DNA from: an uncultured Eubacterium sp.
Lineage (GTDB): Bacteria; Bacillota; Clostridia; Lachnospirales; Lachnospiraceae
Assembly (NCBI GenBank): GCA_947573465.1
Contig: CANPET010000048.1
Coordinates: 1 to 10,043, forward strand
Direction: 5' to 3'
DNA: 10,043 nt
Of this stretch, positions 1 to 5,801 are shown in pieces. How positions within the stretch are numbered: position 1 is the first letter of the stretch; each line of letters starts with the position of its first letter. A model generated the notes under the pieces. It did no database searches. It was given only the letters and a program-made list of their open reading frames with translations, and was not told the DNA's origin. The translations under genes were made by a program, and so were the position numbers.

Positions 1-1
1 G

Positions 2-1063
2 AATGAGGAATTAAGAGAACCACATGCGCTCTATGAATATATCAAGAGCTTATTGACAGATGAAGAACAATATTATGTACTTTTAGACGAAATTCAGTTT
101 GTGGATCGCTTTCATGAAGTTTTGAACAGTTTATTGCGCATAGAGAATGTAGACATCTATGTAACAGGCAGTAATTCAAGATTCCTTTCTTCTGATATTT
201 TGACAGAATTTCGAGGAAGAGGAGATGAAATAAGAGTATATCCACTCTCGTTTGCAGAGTTTATTACAGTGTTTGATGGAACAGAAGAAGATGCTTGGAT
301 AGAATATATGACTTTTGGTGGTTTGCCAAGAATTTTATCAATGCAGACTTATGAGCAGAAAAGTAAATACTTAACAGATTTGTTTAAAGAAACATATATA
401 AAAGATTTGATTGAGCATAATGGTATTAGAAATACAGAAGAATTAGAGGAGTTAGTTAATATTATTGCTTCGTCGATTGGTTCACTTACAAATCCAAAGA
501 AGTTAGAAAACACGTTTAGAACTGTAGAAGGAAGTGAAATTACAGATAAAACAATTAAAAAATATCTGGATTATCTGAAAGAGGCCTTTTTGATTGATAT
601 AGCTGTCCGATATGACATAAAAGGAAAGAAATATATCAATACACCGAATAAAATTTATTTTGTGGATCCTGGTCTTAGAAATGCGCGACTAGGGTTCAGA
701 CAAATAGAGGAAACTCATCTCATGGAAAATATTATCTATAATGAATTGAAAAGAAGAGGATATTCTGTGGATGTTGGACTTGTTGAAATTCGTGAGGATG
801 ATGGCGGAAAACGTGTACGCAAACAGCTAGAAGTAGACTTTATTGCATATAGGGGCAATAATAAGTATTATATACAGTCTGCTTTTTCTATTCCGGATGA
901 GGCAAAGAAGATACAGGAGGAGCGACCGTTACTCAACATTCCTGATTCCTTTAAGAAAATCGTGATTGTAGGGAATTATATTAAGCTAAAAAGGGATGAT
1001 ATGGGAATTACAACAATGGGCATAAGAGAGTTTTTGAAAAAAGAGAATAGTTTGGATTTATAG
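2..1063 (+). CDS. AAA_14/DUF4143 ATPase, 5' end outside window
   Basis: The frame is open from base 2 to the TAG at 1061-1063, giving 353 residues; the true start lies upstream. An internal TTG at 53 opens the same frame but has no reason to be the start. The visible part begins just before a Walker B-type segment (YYVLLDEIQ), followed by a sensor-like strand (IYVTGSNS) and an arginine-containing FRGRGDE loop, as in AAA_14 ATPases. The second half is a DUF4143 domain. It contains the usual ETYIKDL segment, a YFVDPGLRNA segment and a degenerate PD-(D/E)XK-like core (ENIIYNEL, EVDFIAY, then YIQSA where YIQVA is common). Family members run about 400-450 residues, so roughly 80-100 residues with the Walker A P-loop are missing only because of the window edge. 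Members are common, often multi-copy accessory genes in gut Firmicutes and Bacteroidetes; their physiological role is not settled. No obvious terminator follows the stop. Confidence 0.93.
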   Translation, partial: NEELREPHALYEYIKSLLTDEEQYYVLLDEIQFVDRFHEVLNSLLRIENVDIYVTGSNSRFLSSDILTEFRGRGDEIRVYPLSFAEFITVFDGTEEDAWIEYMTFGGLPRILSMQTYEQKSKYLTDLFKETYIKDLIEHNGIRNTEELEELVNIIASSIGSLTNPKKLENTFRTVEGSEITDKTIKKYLDYLKEAFLIDIAVRYDIKGKKYINTPNKIYFVDPGLRNARLGFRQIEETHLMENIIYNELKRRGYSVDVGLVEIREDDGGKRVRKQLEVDFIAYRGNNKYYIQSAFSIPDEAKKIQEERPLLNIPDSFKKIVIVGNYIKLKRDDMGITTMGIREFLKKENSLDL

Positions 1064-1284
1064 ATTTGGTTTGTAGGGGATGAAATTATCACATATACGA
1101 GATATACAGAGAAGTCCTGAACAGTAGAAGCCCTCTATGTAAAATGCGTATGCAATCATGAAAAGAGAAAGATGTTATTATTTAGAGCAGATGGAAAAGA
1201 ACTTGATGAATAATTTTTAAAATAGATGAAGAATAAAAATCCCCTAATCTGCAAATCCTAACATAAAAGAGGAGGAATAAGAGT
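1064..1284. other. Gene-free gap with short distant inverted repeat
   Basis: No convincing coding frame is seen; the short ATG-started frames here (for example from 1158) have no ribosome binding site and no family look. The left edge carries GGTTTGTAGGG (1068-1078), identical to the left edge of the large palindromic element at 9756-9766. TAGGGGAT (1074-1081) is inverted at 1239-1246 (ATCCCCTA), so the two enclose 173 bp. This could be a worn relative of the terminal element or chance. The right end holds the strong ribosome binding site of the next gene. Confidence 0.4.
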
Positions 1285-1482
1285 ATGGATTGGGATATGG
1301 TTGTATGTTACTGTATGAATGTTACCAACGGTATGATTAAAGAAGCAGTAGATAATGGCGCAAGCACATTAGAGGAAGTACAGATGGAGACTGGTGCTGG
1401 AACGGTATGTGGTACCTGCTTGGATAATGTACAACGATTGGTCGAATCACTAGTAAAAGAACGGGATGAAAAAAATAAATAA
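1285..1482 (+). CDS. BFD-like [2Fe-2S]-binding protein
   Basis: This is a 65-residue stand-alone BFD-like (bacterioferritin-associated ferredoxin-like) protein. Four cysteines are placed as in that family: C8-x-C10 near the N-terminus and C42-x-x-C45 in a TVCGTC segment, with helix-forming residues between. These would bind one [2Fe-2S] cluster. The ATG at 1285 is supported by AGAGGAGG about 9 bases upstream; M5 has no such signal. In the classic case Bfd binds bacterioferritin and delivers electrons to release stored iron. Many clostridial short versions sit alone or are fused to oxidoreductases, so the partner here is unknown, and no bacterioferritin gene lies in the window. The MATE gene follows after 89 bases that contain a possible promoter, so the two need not be one operon. 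Confidence 0.85.
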   Translation: MDWDMVVCYCMNVTNGMIKEAVDNGASTLEEVQMETGAGTVCGTCLDNVQRLVESLVKERDEKNK

Positions 1483-1511
1483 TATTAAGGTTAGAAAAGA
1501 ATAAAAACATA

Positions 1512-1520
1512 TGGTAGAAT
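1512..1520 (+). promoter_or_regulatory. Possible extended -10 promoter for MATE gene
   Basis: TGGTAGAAT reads as an extended -10 (TGn plus TAGAAT at 1515-1520). The hexamer 18 bases upstream (TTAGAA, 1491-1496) is a poor -35. Transcription would start near 1527, about 45 bases before the MATE start. Evidence is by pattern only. Confidence 0.35.
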
Positions 1521-1571
1521 AAGCACAAGATAATATTAGAAAAATATTTTTGTGGAAAGAAACACAGCAGG

Positions 1572-2903
1572 ATGAATGTTGATTTAACGACAGGGAAAAT
1601 TACAACAAAATTATTGAGATTTGCTCTTCCTTTAATGTTTGGAAATGTTCTACAACAGTTTTATAATGTGGCAGATACTTTGATTGTAGGAAGGTATCTT
1701 GGAACAGATGCATTAGCAGCAGTAGGTTCTTCGTATACACTTATGACATTTCTGACGTCCATTCTTATTGGACTTTGCATGGGAAGCAGTGCTTATTTTG
1801 CGATTCAGTTTGGAAAAAAGGACTATGAAACTCTTAGAAGAGGGATTTTTCAGTCCTTTTTTCTCGTGGGAATATTGACAATTGTATTAAACATTTTTGT
1901 ATTCTTATGTGTTGACTGGATAATAAATATATTGCAGGTGCCGACAGAAATTCACAGACTGATGAGGGAATATCTTTTCGTTGTTTTTATAGGAATTACA
2001 GCAACATTCCTTTATAATTTTTTTGCGAATTTATTGCGTGCAGTTGGAAATTCAGTGATACCATTAGTATTTTTAGGTGTGTCGGTTGTTTTAAATATTG
2101 TATTAGATATTGTGTTTGTTATGATATTTCACTGGGGCGTTTCAGGAGCAGCGGCTGCCACAGTAATTGCACAGTTTATATCAGCAATAGGAATAACGGT
2201 ATATTATTATATTCGATTTCCAATTCTTCGCATAAAAAGAGTGCATATGAAGTGGGATATAGGGATATTAAAAGATATTTTTAACCTATCTTTTTTAACA
2301 TGCCTTCAACAGTCAGTAATGAATTTTGGAATTCTCATGATACAGGGATTGGTTAATAGTTTTGGTACGGTGGTTATGGCAGCGTTTGCGGCAGCAGTAA
2401 AAATAGACACGCTTGCATATATGCCGGTACAGGATTTTGGGAATGCGTTTTCTACTTTTGTTGCACAGAATTATGGTGCCGGTAAAAAAGAGCGTATAAA
2501 GAAAGGAATTAGAAGTTCCGTTGTCTGCGTATTTTTGTTCTGTACAATTATTAGTTTTATTGTATGCATATTTGCAAAGCCATTGATGAATATTTTTGTG
2601 GAATCTCAAAATATGGAGGTGGTACAGACAGGAGTAACATATTTAAGAATAGAAGCTGTGTTTTATTTTGGAATAGGACTATTGTTTATGCTTTACGGAT
2701 ATTATCGTGCAATTGAAAAACCTGGAATGTCCGTCATTCTTACGATTTGTTCGTTAGGAACCAGAGTGGTTTTAGCTTATATTCTTTCAGGAGTTACATG
2801 GATTGGAGTAACAGGAATCTGGGCAGCCATTCCTATTGGATGGTTTCTGGCAGATGCAGTTGGAGTGATATATTATATGAAAATAAAAAAGAGATGGAAA
2901 TAA
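1572..2903 (+). CDS. MATE family multidrug/cation efflux transporter
   Basis: A 443-residue polytopic membrane protein with the typical MATE opening: a short charged N-terminus (DLTTGKITTKLLRFALPLM) and then FGNVLQQFYNVADTLIVGRYLG, the conserved first-helix region. The length and about 12 hydrophobic segments match the DinF/NorM-like families. Such proteins export drugs or other organic cations, driven by Na+ or H+. The second half repeats the fold, starting near residue 230 with the FNLSFLTCLQQSVMNFGILMI stretch (two overlapping pieces), as expected for two homologous six-helix bundles. The ATG at 1572 has only a weak Shine-Dalgarno (GGAAAG, 12 bases upstream), but the family N-terminus fits this start. 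The gene ends 11 bases before a strong bidirectional terminator shared with the convergent cold shock gene. Substrate cannot be told from sequence. Confidence 0.93.
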   Translation: MNVDLTTGKITTKLLRFALPLMFGNVLQQFYNVADTLIVGRYLGTDALAAVGSSYTLMTFLTSILIGLCMGSSAYFAIQFGKKDYETLRRGIFQSFFLVGILTIVLNIFVFLCVDWIINILQVPTEIHRLMREYLFVVFIGITATFLYNFFANLLRAVGNSVIPLVFLGVSVVLNIVLDIVFVMIFHWGVSGAAAATVIAQFISAIGITVYYYIRFPILRIKRVHMKWDIGILKDIFNLSFLTCLQQSVMNFGILMIQGLVNSFGTVVMAAFAAAVKIDTLAYMPVQDFGNAFSTFVAQNYGAGKKERIKKGIRSSVVCVFLFCTIISFIVCIFAKPLMNIFVESQNMEVVQTGVTYLRIEAVFYFGIGLLFMLYGYYRAIEKPGMSVILTICSLGTRVVLAYILSGVTWIGVTGIWAAIPIGWFLADAVGVIYYMKIKKRWK

Positions 2904-2914
2904 CTTTTGAGCAT

Positions 2915-2954
2915 AAAACAAATGCTCCTGAGCAAAATCAGGAGCATTTGTTTT
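2915..2954. terminator. Bidirectional terminator between MATE and csp genes
   Basis: A perfect 17-bp inverted repeat (arms 2915-2931 and 2938-2954) with a 6-base loop (GCAAAA). Each strand ends in TTTT at the outer end of the arm. It sits between two convergent genes, 11 bases after the MATE stop and 17 bases after the csp stop, so it can end transcripts from both sides. Confidence 0.93.
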
Positions 2955-2971
2955 AAATGATTTATATCGAT

Positions 2972-3175
2972 TTAGAGAACTGTCACGCAGGCAGCCTGAG
3001 GACCAGATTTACCTTCAGTTGTTTCAAAACTTACACTTTGTCCTTCCTCTAAAGACTTAAATCCTGCTGTTTCAATAGCTGAGTAATGAACAAAGATGTC
3101 TTCCTTTGTATCATCAATTGTGATGAAACCATATCCCTTTTGTGAATTAAACCATTTTACTTTACCTGTACTCAT
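2972..3175 (-). CDS. Cold shock protein (CspA family)
   Basis: A 67-residue single cold shock domain with both nucleic-acid-binding motifs: KGYGFI (RNP1) and DIFVHY (RNP2). It starts with the typical MSTGKVKWFNSQ. Full family length; acts in the cytoplasm as an RNA chaperone that binds single-stranded RNA or DNA and helps translation. An excellent Shine-Dalgarno (AAGGAGGT on the minus strand, centred near 3184) precedes the ATG. An extended -10 promoter lies about 150 bases upstream, giving a long leader with a stable hairpin, as is common for cold shock genes. Which of several csp paralogues this is cannot be told, so no symbol is given. Confidence 0.97.
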   Translation of the reverse strand: MSTGKVKWFNSQKGYGFITIDDTKEDIFVHYSAIETAGFKSLEEGQSVSFETTEGKSGPQAACVTVL

Positions 3176-3226
3176 TTTAGTACCTCCTTAAATTATTGAA
3201 AAAGAAGACACAAATGTATAAAAAAA

Positions 3227-3283
3227 TCATTGTATATTAGTTTTTTGTACATAAGTGATAATACAATTAACTAATACCAATGA
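3227..3283 (-). promoter_or_regulatory. Hairpin in the csp 5' leader
   Basis: On the minus strand TCATTG-G-TATTAGTT (complement of 3269-3283) pairs with the complement of 3227-3242. This makes 6 bp plus 8 bp around a 1/2-base internal loop, with a 26-base apical loop. It lies between the proposed promoter and the ribosome binding site. Cold shock mRNAs are known for long, temperature-sensitive leaders; a role here is inferred, not shown. Confidence 0.5.
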
Positions 3284-3317
3284 TACTCTGCAACTATATT
3301 ATTTCTTTTACTTAATC

Positions 3318-3326
3318 AGTATAGCA
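3318..3326 (-). promoter_or_regulatory. Extended -10 promoter for csp
   Basis: On the minus strand TGCTATACT forms an extended -10 (TATACT at 3323-3318). No good -35 is seen, as is usual for extended -10 sites. The start of transcription would be near 3311, giving a leader of about 135 bases. Confidence 0.5.
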
Positions 3327-3368
3327 TAGATTGGAATAAAAGTGTAATACAAATTCATATAGTCATAA

Positions 3369-3397
3369 TTGAAATTTAGAAAGGGGCATGTTATACT
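3369..3397 (+). promoter_or_regulatory. Strong sigma-A-type promoter upstream of pnuC remnant
   Basis: TTGAAA (3369-3374), a 17-base spacer and TATACT (3392-3397), with TG one base upstream of the -10 (extended -10). This is one of the best promoters in the window. Transcription would start near 3404, directly ahead of the structured leader. Confidence 0.7.
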
Positions 3398-3412
3398 CTT
3401 TCTAAGTAAATA

Positions 3413-3490
3413 GAAAACTGCCACCGGGTAGTGAGTGAAGACACTCGTTGTACATCGTTAGGTCTTTGAAGATGTACAGGGGGTGTTTTC
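3413..3490 (+). promoter_or_regulatory. Structured RNA leader, class unknown
   Basis: Three hairpins follow each other: ACTGCC/GGTAGT (3417-3422 with 3427-3432, loop ACCG), GAGTG/CACTC (3433-3437 with 3442-3446, loop AAGA) and TGTACATC/GATGTACA (3449-3456 with 3471-3478). GAAAAC (3413-3418) can also pair with GTTTTC (3485-3490), extended by ACC/GGT, closing a three-way junction. That closing stem would use bases of the first hairpin, so the two folds exclude each other. It would also bury the GGGGG just before the GTG at 3483. This is riboswitch-like behaviour in front of a vitamin-precursor transporter, but it was not matched to any known class. Confidence 0.45.
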
Positions 3491-3853
3491 TTTATTAGTT
3501 GTAACAGGTTCTTTTCTAATAGGCAGCACAAGCGATTATCTTACATTGGCTGCATCCTTGGTAGGTGTGACCGCATTAATATTTGTATCAAAAGGAGATG
3601 TTACAGGGCAGGTGTTAACCGTAGCATTTAGTATATTGTATGCAGTCATTTCTTATACATTTCAGTACTATGGGGAAATGATAACATATTTAGGAATGAC
3701 AATGCCTATTGCAATAATGTCAGTAGTATCATGGCTTCTCTGGAAAATATTTCTTATCTTCCAATGATAGTGTGTTTTGTTATGTTTTTTGTCAATGATA
3801 TGTACGGTTTTTTTAATTGGAGAAGAATGAAAGAAAGGCAGGTAAAAGATTAA
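3483..3853 (+). pseudogene. pnuC: PnuC-type nicotinamide riboside transporter, internally deleted and frameshifted
   Basis: The first frame (GTG 3483 onward) carries the typical N-terminal half of PnuC: FLI, DYLTLAASLVGVTALIF, GQVLTVAFSILYAVISYTFQ, YYGEMITYLGMTMPIA and SVVSW (residue 84 at 3732-3734). It then runs out as LLWKIFLIFQ and stops at 3767. The C-terminal end of PnuC is found in another frame, 3731-3853: MASLENISYLPMIVCFVMF, then VNDMYGFFNWRRMKERQ. Intact PnuC proteins are about 210-250 residues. The middle (roughly 80-90 residues, with the helices around the SWLxNPY and TISVTTSF regions) is missing, and the join near 3730 changes frame. About a dozen N-terminal residues also seem lost, and the GTG has GGGG too close to work as a normal ribosome binding site. 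PnuC imports nicotinamide riboside for NAD synthesis; this copy should not be functional. Promoter and leader still look intact. Confidence 0.85.
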
Positions 3854-3870
3854 AATTTTCTGCATCCTTT
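3838..3870 (+). terminator. Weak terminator candidate after pnuC remnant
   Basis: GCAG (3838-3841) and AAAA (3844-3847) can pair with TTTT (3856-3859) and CTGC (3860-3863), with a 2-base bulge, followed by CCTTTTTC. The stem is short and A/T-rich, so termination would be partial at best. Confidence 0.3.
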
Positions 3871-3873
3871 TTC

Positions 3874-3902
3874 TTGATTTGAAATGTAACAAGGAGTATA
3901 CT
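3874..3902 (+). promoter_or_regulatory. Promoter for the YoaK-family gene
   Basis: TTGATT (3874-3879), 17-base spacer, TATACT (3897-3902). Transcription would begin near 3909, just before the Shine-Dalgarno at 3914-3920. This argues for the start at 3927 and against an earlier ATG at 3879, which would be upstream of the transcript. Confidence 0.6.
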
Positions 3903-3926
3903 AACAGAGGAAAAAGGTGGTTATCA

Positions 3927-4610
3927 ATGATAAGTAACATGTTGCAAAAAGAGAAAACAAAAATGCAGACTTCAGAAACATTGATAGTTAGTATCATATT
4001 GGCATTATCCGGTGGATTTCAGGACGCATACACATATAATATCAGAGATGAAGTTTTTTCAAATGCTCAGACAGGAAATGTAGTTTTAATGAGCCAGCAT
4101 TTAATGATGGGAAAATGGCGAACAGCTCTGAGTTATTTATTACCAATTATTGCATTTGCGTTAGGTGTCTTAGTAGCTGAACAAATTCAAAGCAGATATA
4201 AGAGTGCAAAAAGAATTCATTGGAGACAGATAGTAGTATTATTTGAAGTCGTTATATTATTTTCAGTGGGATTTATGCCTTCAAAATGGAATATGATTGC
4301 TACAATGCTAGTTTCTTTTACATGCTCTATGCAGGTTCAGTCGTTTCGCAAGGTCAGGGGATATGGATATGCCAGTACCATGTGTATTGGAAATCTGAGG
4401 AGTGGAACAGAAAGTTTATCTGTATACATAAGGAGCAGAAGTAAAGAAGCCTTACGAAAAACAATGTATTATTATGGAATTATATTTGTATTTGCCATAG
4501 GTGCAGGTCTCGGAGGTATTCTGACAATACACTTAGGATTTAAAGCAATATGGATTTCTTGTCTATTATTGATTGTTTCATGCATTTTAATGATACGTGA
4601 AAAACTATAA
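3927..4610 (+). CDS. YoaK family (DUF1275) membrane protein
   Basis: A 227-residue polytopic membrane protein with DUF1275 hallmarks: SGGFQDAYTY at residues 28-37, NAQTGNVVLM at 46-55, and CIGNLRSGTES in the second half. About six hydrophobic segments are present, and the length is normal for the family. The function is not established; members are sometimes described as possible transporters. The start at 3927 is chosen because AAGGTGG lies 6 bases upstream and a good promoter ends at 3902; the same frame could be read from ATG 3879 (16 residues longer) but without a ribosome binding site. The next gene starts 24 bases after the stop with its own Shine-Dalgarno, so read-through into it is likely. 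Confidence 0.88.
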   Translation: MISNMLQKEKTKMQTSETLIVSIILALSGGFQDAYTYNIRDEVFSNAQTGNVVLMSQHLMMGKWRTALSYLLPIIAFALGVLVAEQIQSRYKSAKRIHWRQIVVLFEVVILFSVGFMPSKWNMIATMLVSFTCSMQVQSFRKVRGYGYASTMCIGNLRSGTESLSVYIRSRSKEALRKTMYYYGIIFVFAIGAGLGGILTIHLGFKAIWISCLLLIVSCILMIREKL

Positions 4611-4634
4611 TTACATAACAACGAGGAGAAGAAA

Positions 4635-5618
4635 ATGAAAAAAATAAGTACATTATTAGGAATGCTTGTTATAGCAGTATTTGTTCTGTTGGGACAGCAA
4701 AATGTAAAAGCGGACCAGGCAGAAACAACTGTAGAAAATGGAGAAACAACAGTACAGACAGAAGAGACAACAACGAAATCGGAAGAGATAACAACGAAGC
4801 CGGAAGAAACAATAAAACCGGGCTGGGTAAAAATGAATAAAGGTTATAAATATAGATATAGCAATGGAAAATATGCTTCTTATGGCTTTATTAGAGTAGA
4901 TGGTAAAAAGTATTTTGTTGATAAAAACGGATATAGAAAGTCTGGAATTATTACATATAATAATAAAAAATATTATATTGTGAATGGGGAGTTATATAGC
5001 AAAACAGGAATCTTTAAATATAGCAAAACGAAATATTATAGTAAGAATGGGATATTACAGAAAGGACTGAAAAAAGTCGGAAAATCTTATTATTATTTCG
5101 ATAAGAAAAGTTATAAAATAGTAAAGAACAAGTTGATAAAATTAAAGGGACGATATTATAAATTCAGCACATCAGGAAAGGGAATTAAGAAAAGTAAAGG
5201 GGCGGGTTTTGCAATTGAACTCATAAAGAAAATTACTTCAGCAAAAGATTCCAAACAGACGAAGTTAAGAAAAGGCTTTATGTACATGGTGAAAAAATAT
5301 CGTTACGCAGTAAAACCGGGATATTTTGTCCCTTCTGGTAAAGGATGGGAAGAAAAATTTGGTTATAATATGTTCCAGACTCATAGTGGAAGATGTTATA
5401 GTTTTGCAGCGGCTTTCTGTCTGTATGCCAGAGAGGTGGGATATCAGGCAAATGCAGTTATTGGAAGGGTTTCCGGAAATATTCCTCATGCATGGTGTGA
5501 GGTAAAACAAGGTAAAGTCTGGTATACATATGATCCGGATCTCGCATATCAAAATAAAAGTGTGGGTACATATTATAAACGAACATATGCGTCGATGGGT
5601 TCTTTTTATCAAAAATAA
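4635..5618 (+). CDS. Secreted transglutaminase-like protein with cell-wall-binding-type repeats
   Basis: A 327-residue exported protein in four parts. Residues 1-26 are a signal peptide (KK start, hydrophobic core, VKA|D cut). Residues 27-63 are an ETT-rich linker. Residues 84-186 hold five aromatic/Gly repeats of about 20 residues resembling CW/choline-binding-type repeats. Residues 190-327 form a transglutaminase-like papain-fold domain. The expected triad is visible: C254 in GRCYSFAAAF, H285 in PHAWCEV and D300 in YTYDPD. The last resembles domains of clostridial secreted peptidases or transglutaminases. It probably acts on cell-surface proteins or peptidoglycan peptides; the substrate is unknown. 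GAGGAG lies 7 bases before the ATG. A TATAAT at 4606-4611 without a -35 may give extra transcription, but co-transcription with the YoaK gene is more likely. A terminator follows at 5692. Confidence 0.88.
   Translation: MKKISTLLGMLVIAVFVLLGQQNVKADQAETTVENGETTVQTEETTTKSEEITTKPEETIKPGWVKMNKGYKYRYSNGKYASYGFIRVDGKKYFVDKNGYRKSGIITYNNKKYYIVNGELYSKTGIFKYSKTKYYSKNGILQKGLKKVGKSYYYFDKKSYKIVKNKLIKLKGRYYKFSTSGKGIKKSKGAGFAIELIKKITSAKDSKQTKLRKGFMYMVKKYRYAVKPGYFVPSGKGWEEKFGYNMFQTHSGRCYSFAAAFCLYAREVGYQANAVIGRVSGNIPHAWCEVKQGKVWYTYDPDLAYQNKSVGTYYKRTYASMGSFYQK
4884..5192 (+). repeat. Five tandem aromatic cell-wall-binding-type repeats (coding)
   Basis: Within the transglutaminase-like protein, units begin near G84, G104, G125, G144 and N165. 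Each has a G-[FIL]-x pattern, a (K)(K/S)YY or KYF aromatic pair and an NG/KNG or equivalent turn. The units are diverged, so this is a protein repeat rather than a DNA tandem repeat. Such repeats usually hold exported proteins on the cell wall. Confidence 0.7.
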
Positions 5619-5691
5619 TATAGTGATTCATGACAGTGTAAAATTGCACAAAATATTTAAAACGTTTGATTAAATATATTATTTATAGAAG

Positions 5692-5725
5692 ACGATTATC
5701 ATATTGAAATATGGTAATCGTTTTT
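5692..5725 (+). terminator. Intrinsic terminator after transglutaminase-like gene
   Basis: A 13-bp stem (arms 5692-5704 and 5709-5721, one G-T wobble) with a TGAA loop, followed by TTTTT (5721-5725). It is 73 bases after the stop at 5618. The right half is reused by a promoter. Confidence 0.88.
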
Positions 5726-5732
5726 GTATAAT
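5704..5732 (+). promoter_or_regulatory. Near-consensus promoter nested in the terminator
   Basis: TTGAAA (5704-5709), exactly 17 bases of spacer and TATAAT (5727-5732). The -35 spans the hairpin loop, and the spacer contains the right arm and T-run. Transcription would start near 5739 and lead to the gene remnant at 5802. Confidence 0.75.
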
Positions 5733-5760
5733 GAGAGATAGTTGAAAGGTCGGAAATTAT

Positions 5761-5797
5761 GTTCCTAAAAAGATAAACAATTATCTATAGGCGGAAC
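5761..5797 (+). promoter_or_regulatory. Hairpin in the leader before the discoidin-protein remnant
   Basis: AGATAA/TTATCT (5771-5776 with 5781-5786, loop ACAA), extended by CCTA/TAGG (5764-5767 with 5788-5791); GTTCC (5761-5765) could instead pair with GGAAC (5793-5797). It sits just before a poor ribosome binding site (GGCGG/GGAACGG). A regulatory role is only possible. Confidence 0.3.
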
Positions 5798-5801
5798 GGA
5801 T

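Noticed and set aside
1158..1213. Small peptide gene in the gap before the BFD-like gene
   Set aside because: Under 20 codons, no ribosome binding site, no recognisable product.
2313..2609. 98-codon minus-strand frame inside the MATE gene
   Set aside because: Antisense shadow of a well-supported gene, with no ribosome binding site and no family features.
2747..2956. 69-codon plus-strand frame over the end of the MATE gene and the terminator
   Set aside because: Out-of-frame shadow that runs into the terminator hairpin.
3413..3490. Assignment of the pnuC leader to a named riboswitch (purine, THF, TPP, M-box, NAD+-II)
   Set aside because: Topology or single words (for example CGTTAGGT) are shared, but the conserved cores of these classes were not found.
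3725..3740. Programmed frameshift joining the two pnuC frames
   Set aside because: No clear slippery site with a following structure was seen, and the protein's middle would still be missing.
3879..3926. Earlier ATG for the YoaK-family gene (16 residues longer)
   Set aside because: No ribosome binding site; the extra residues are not family-like; the best promoter places the transcript start after it.
3668..3997. 109-codon minus-strand frame opposite pnuC remnant and YoaK start
   Set aside because: Low-complexity antisense of membrane-protein DNA, without start signals.
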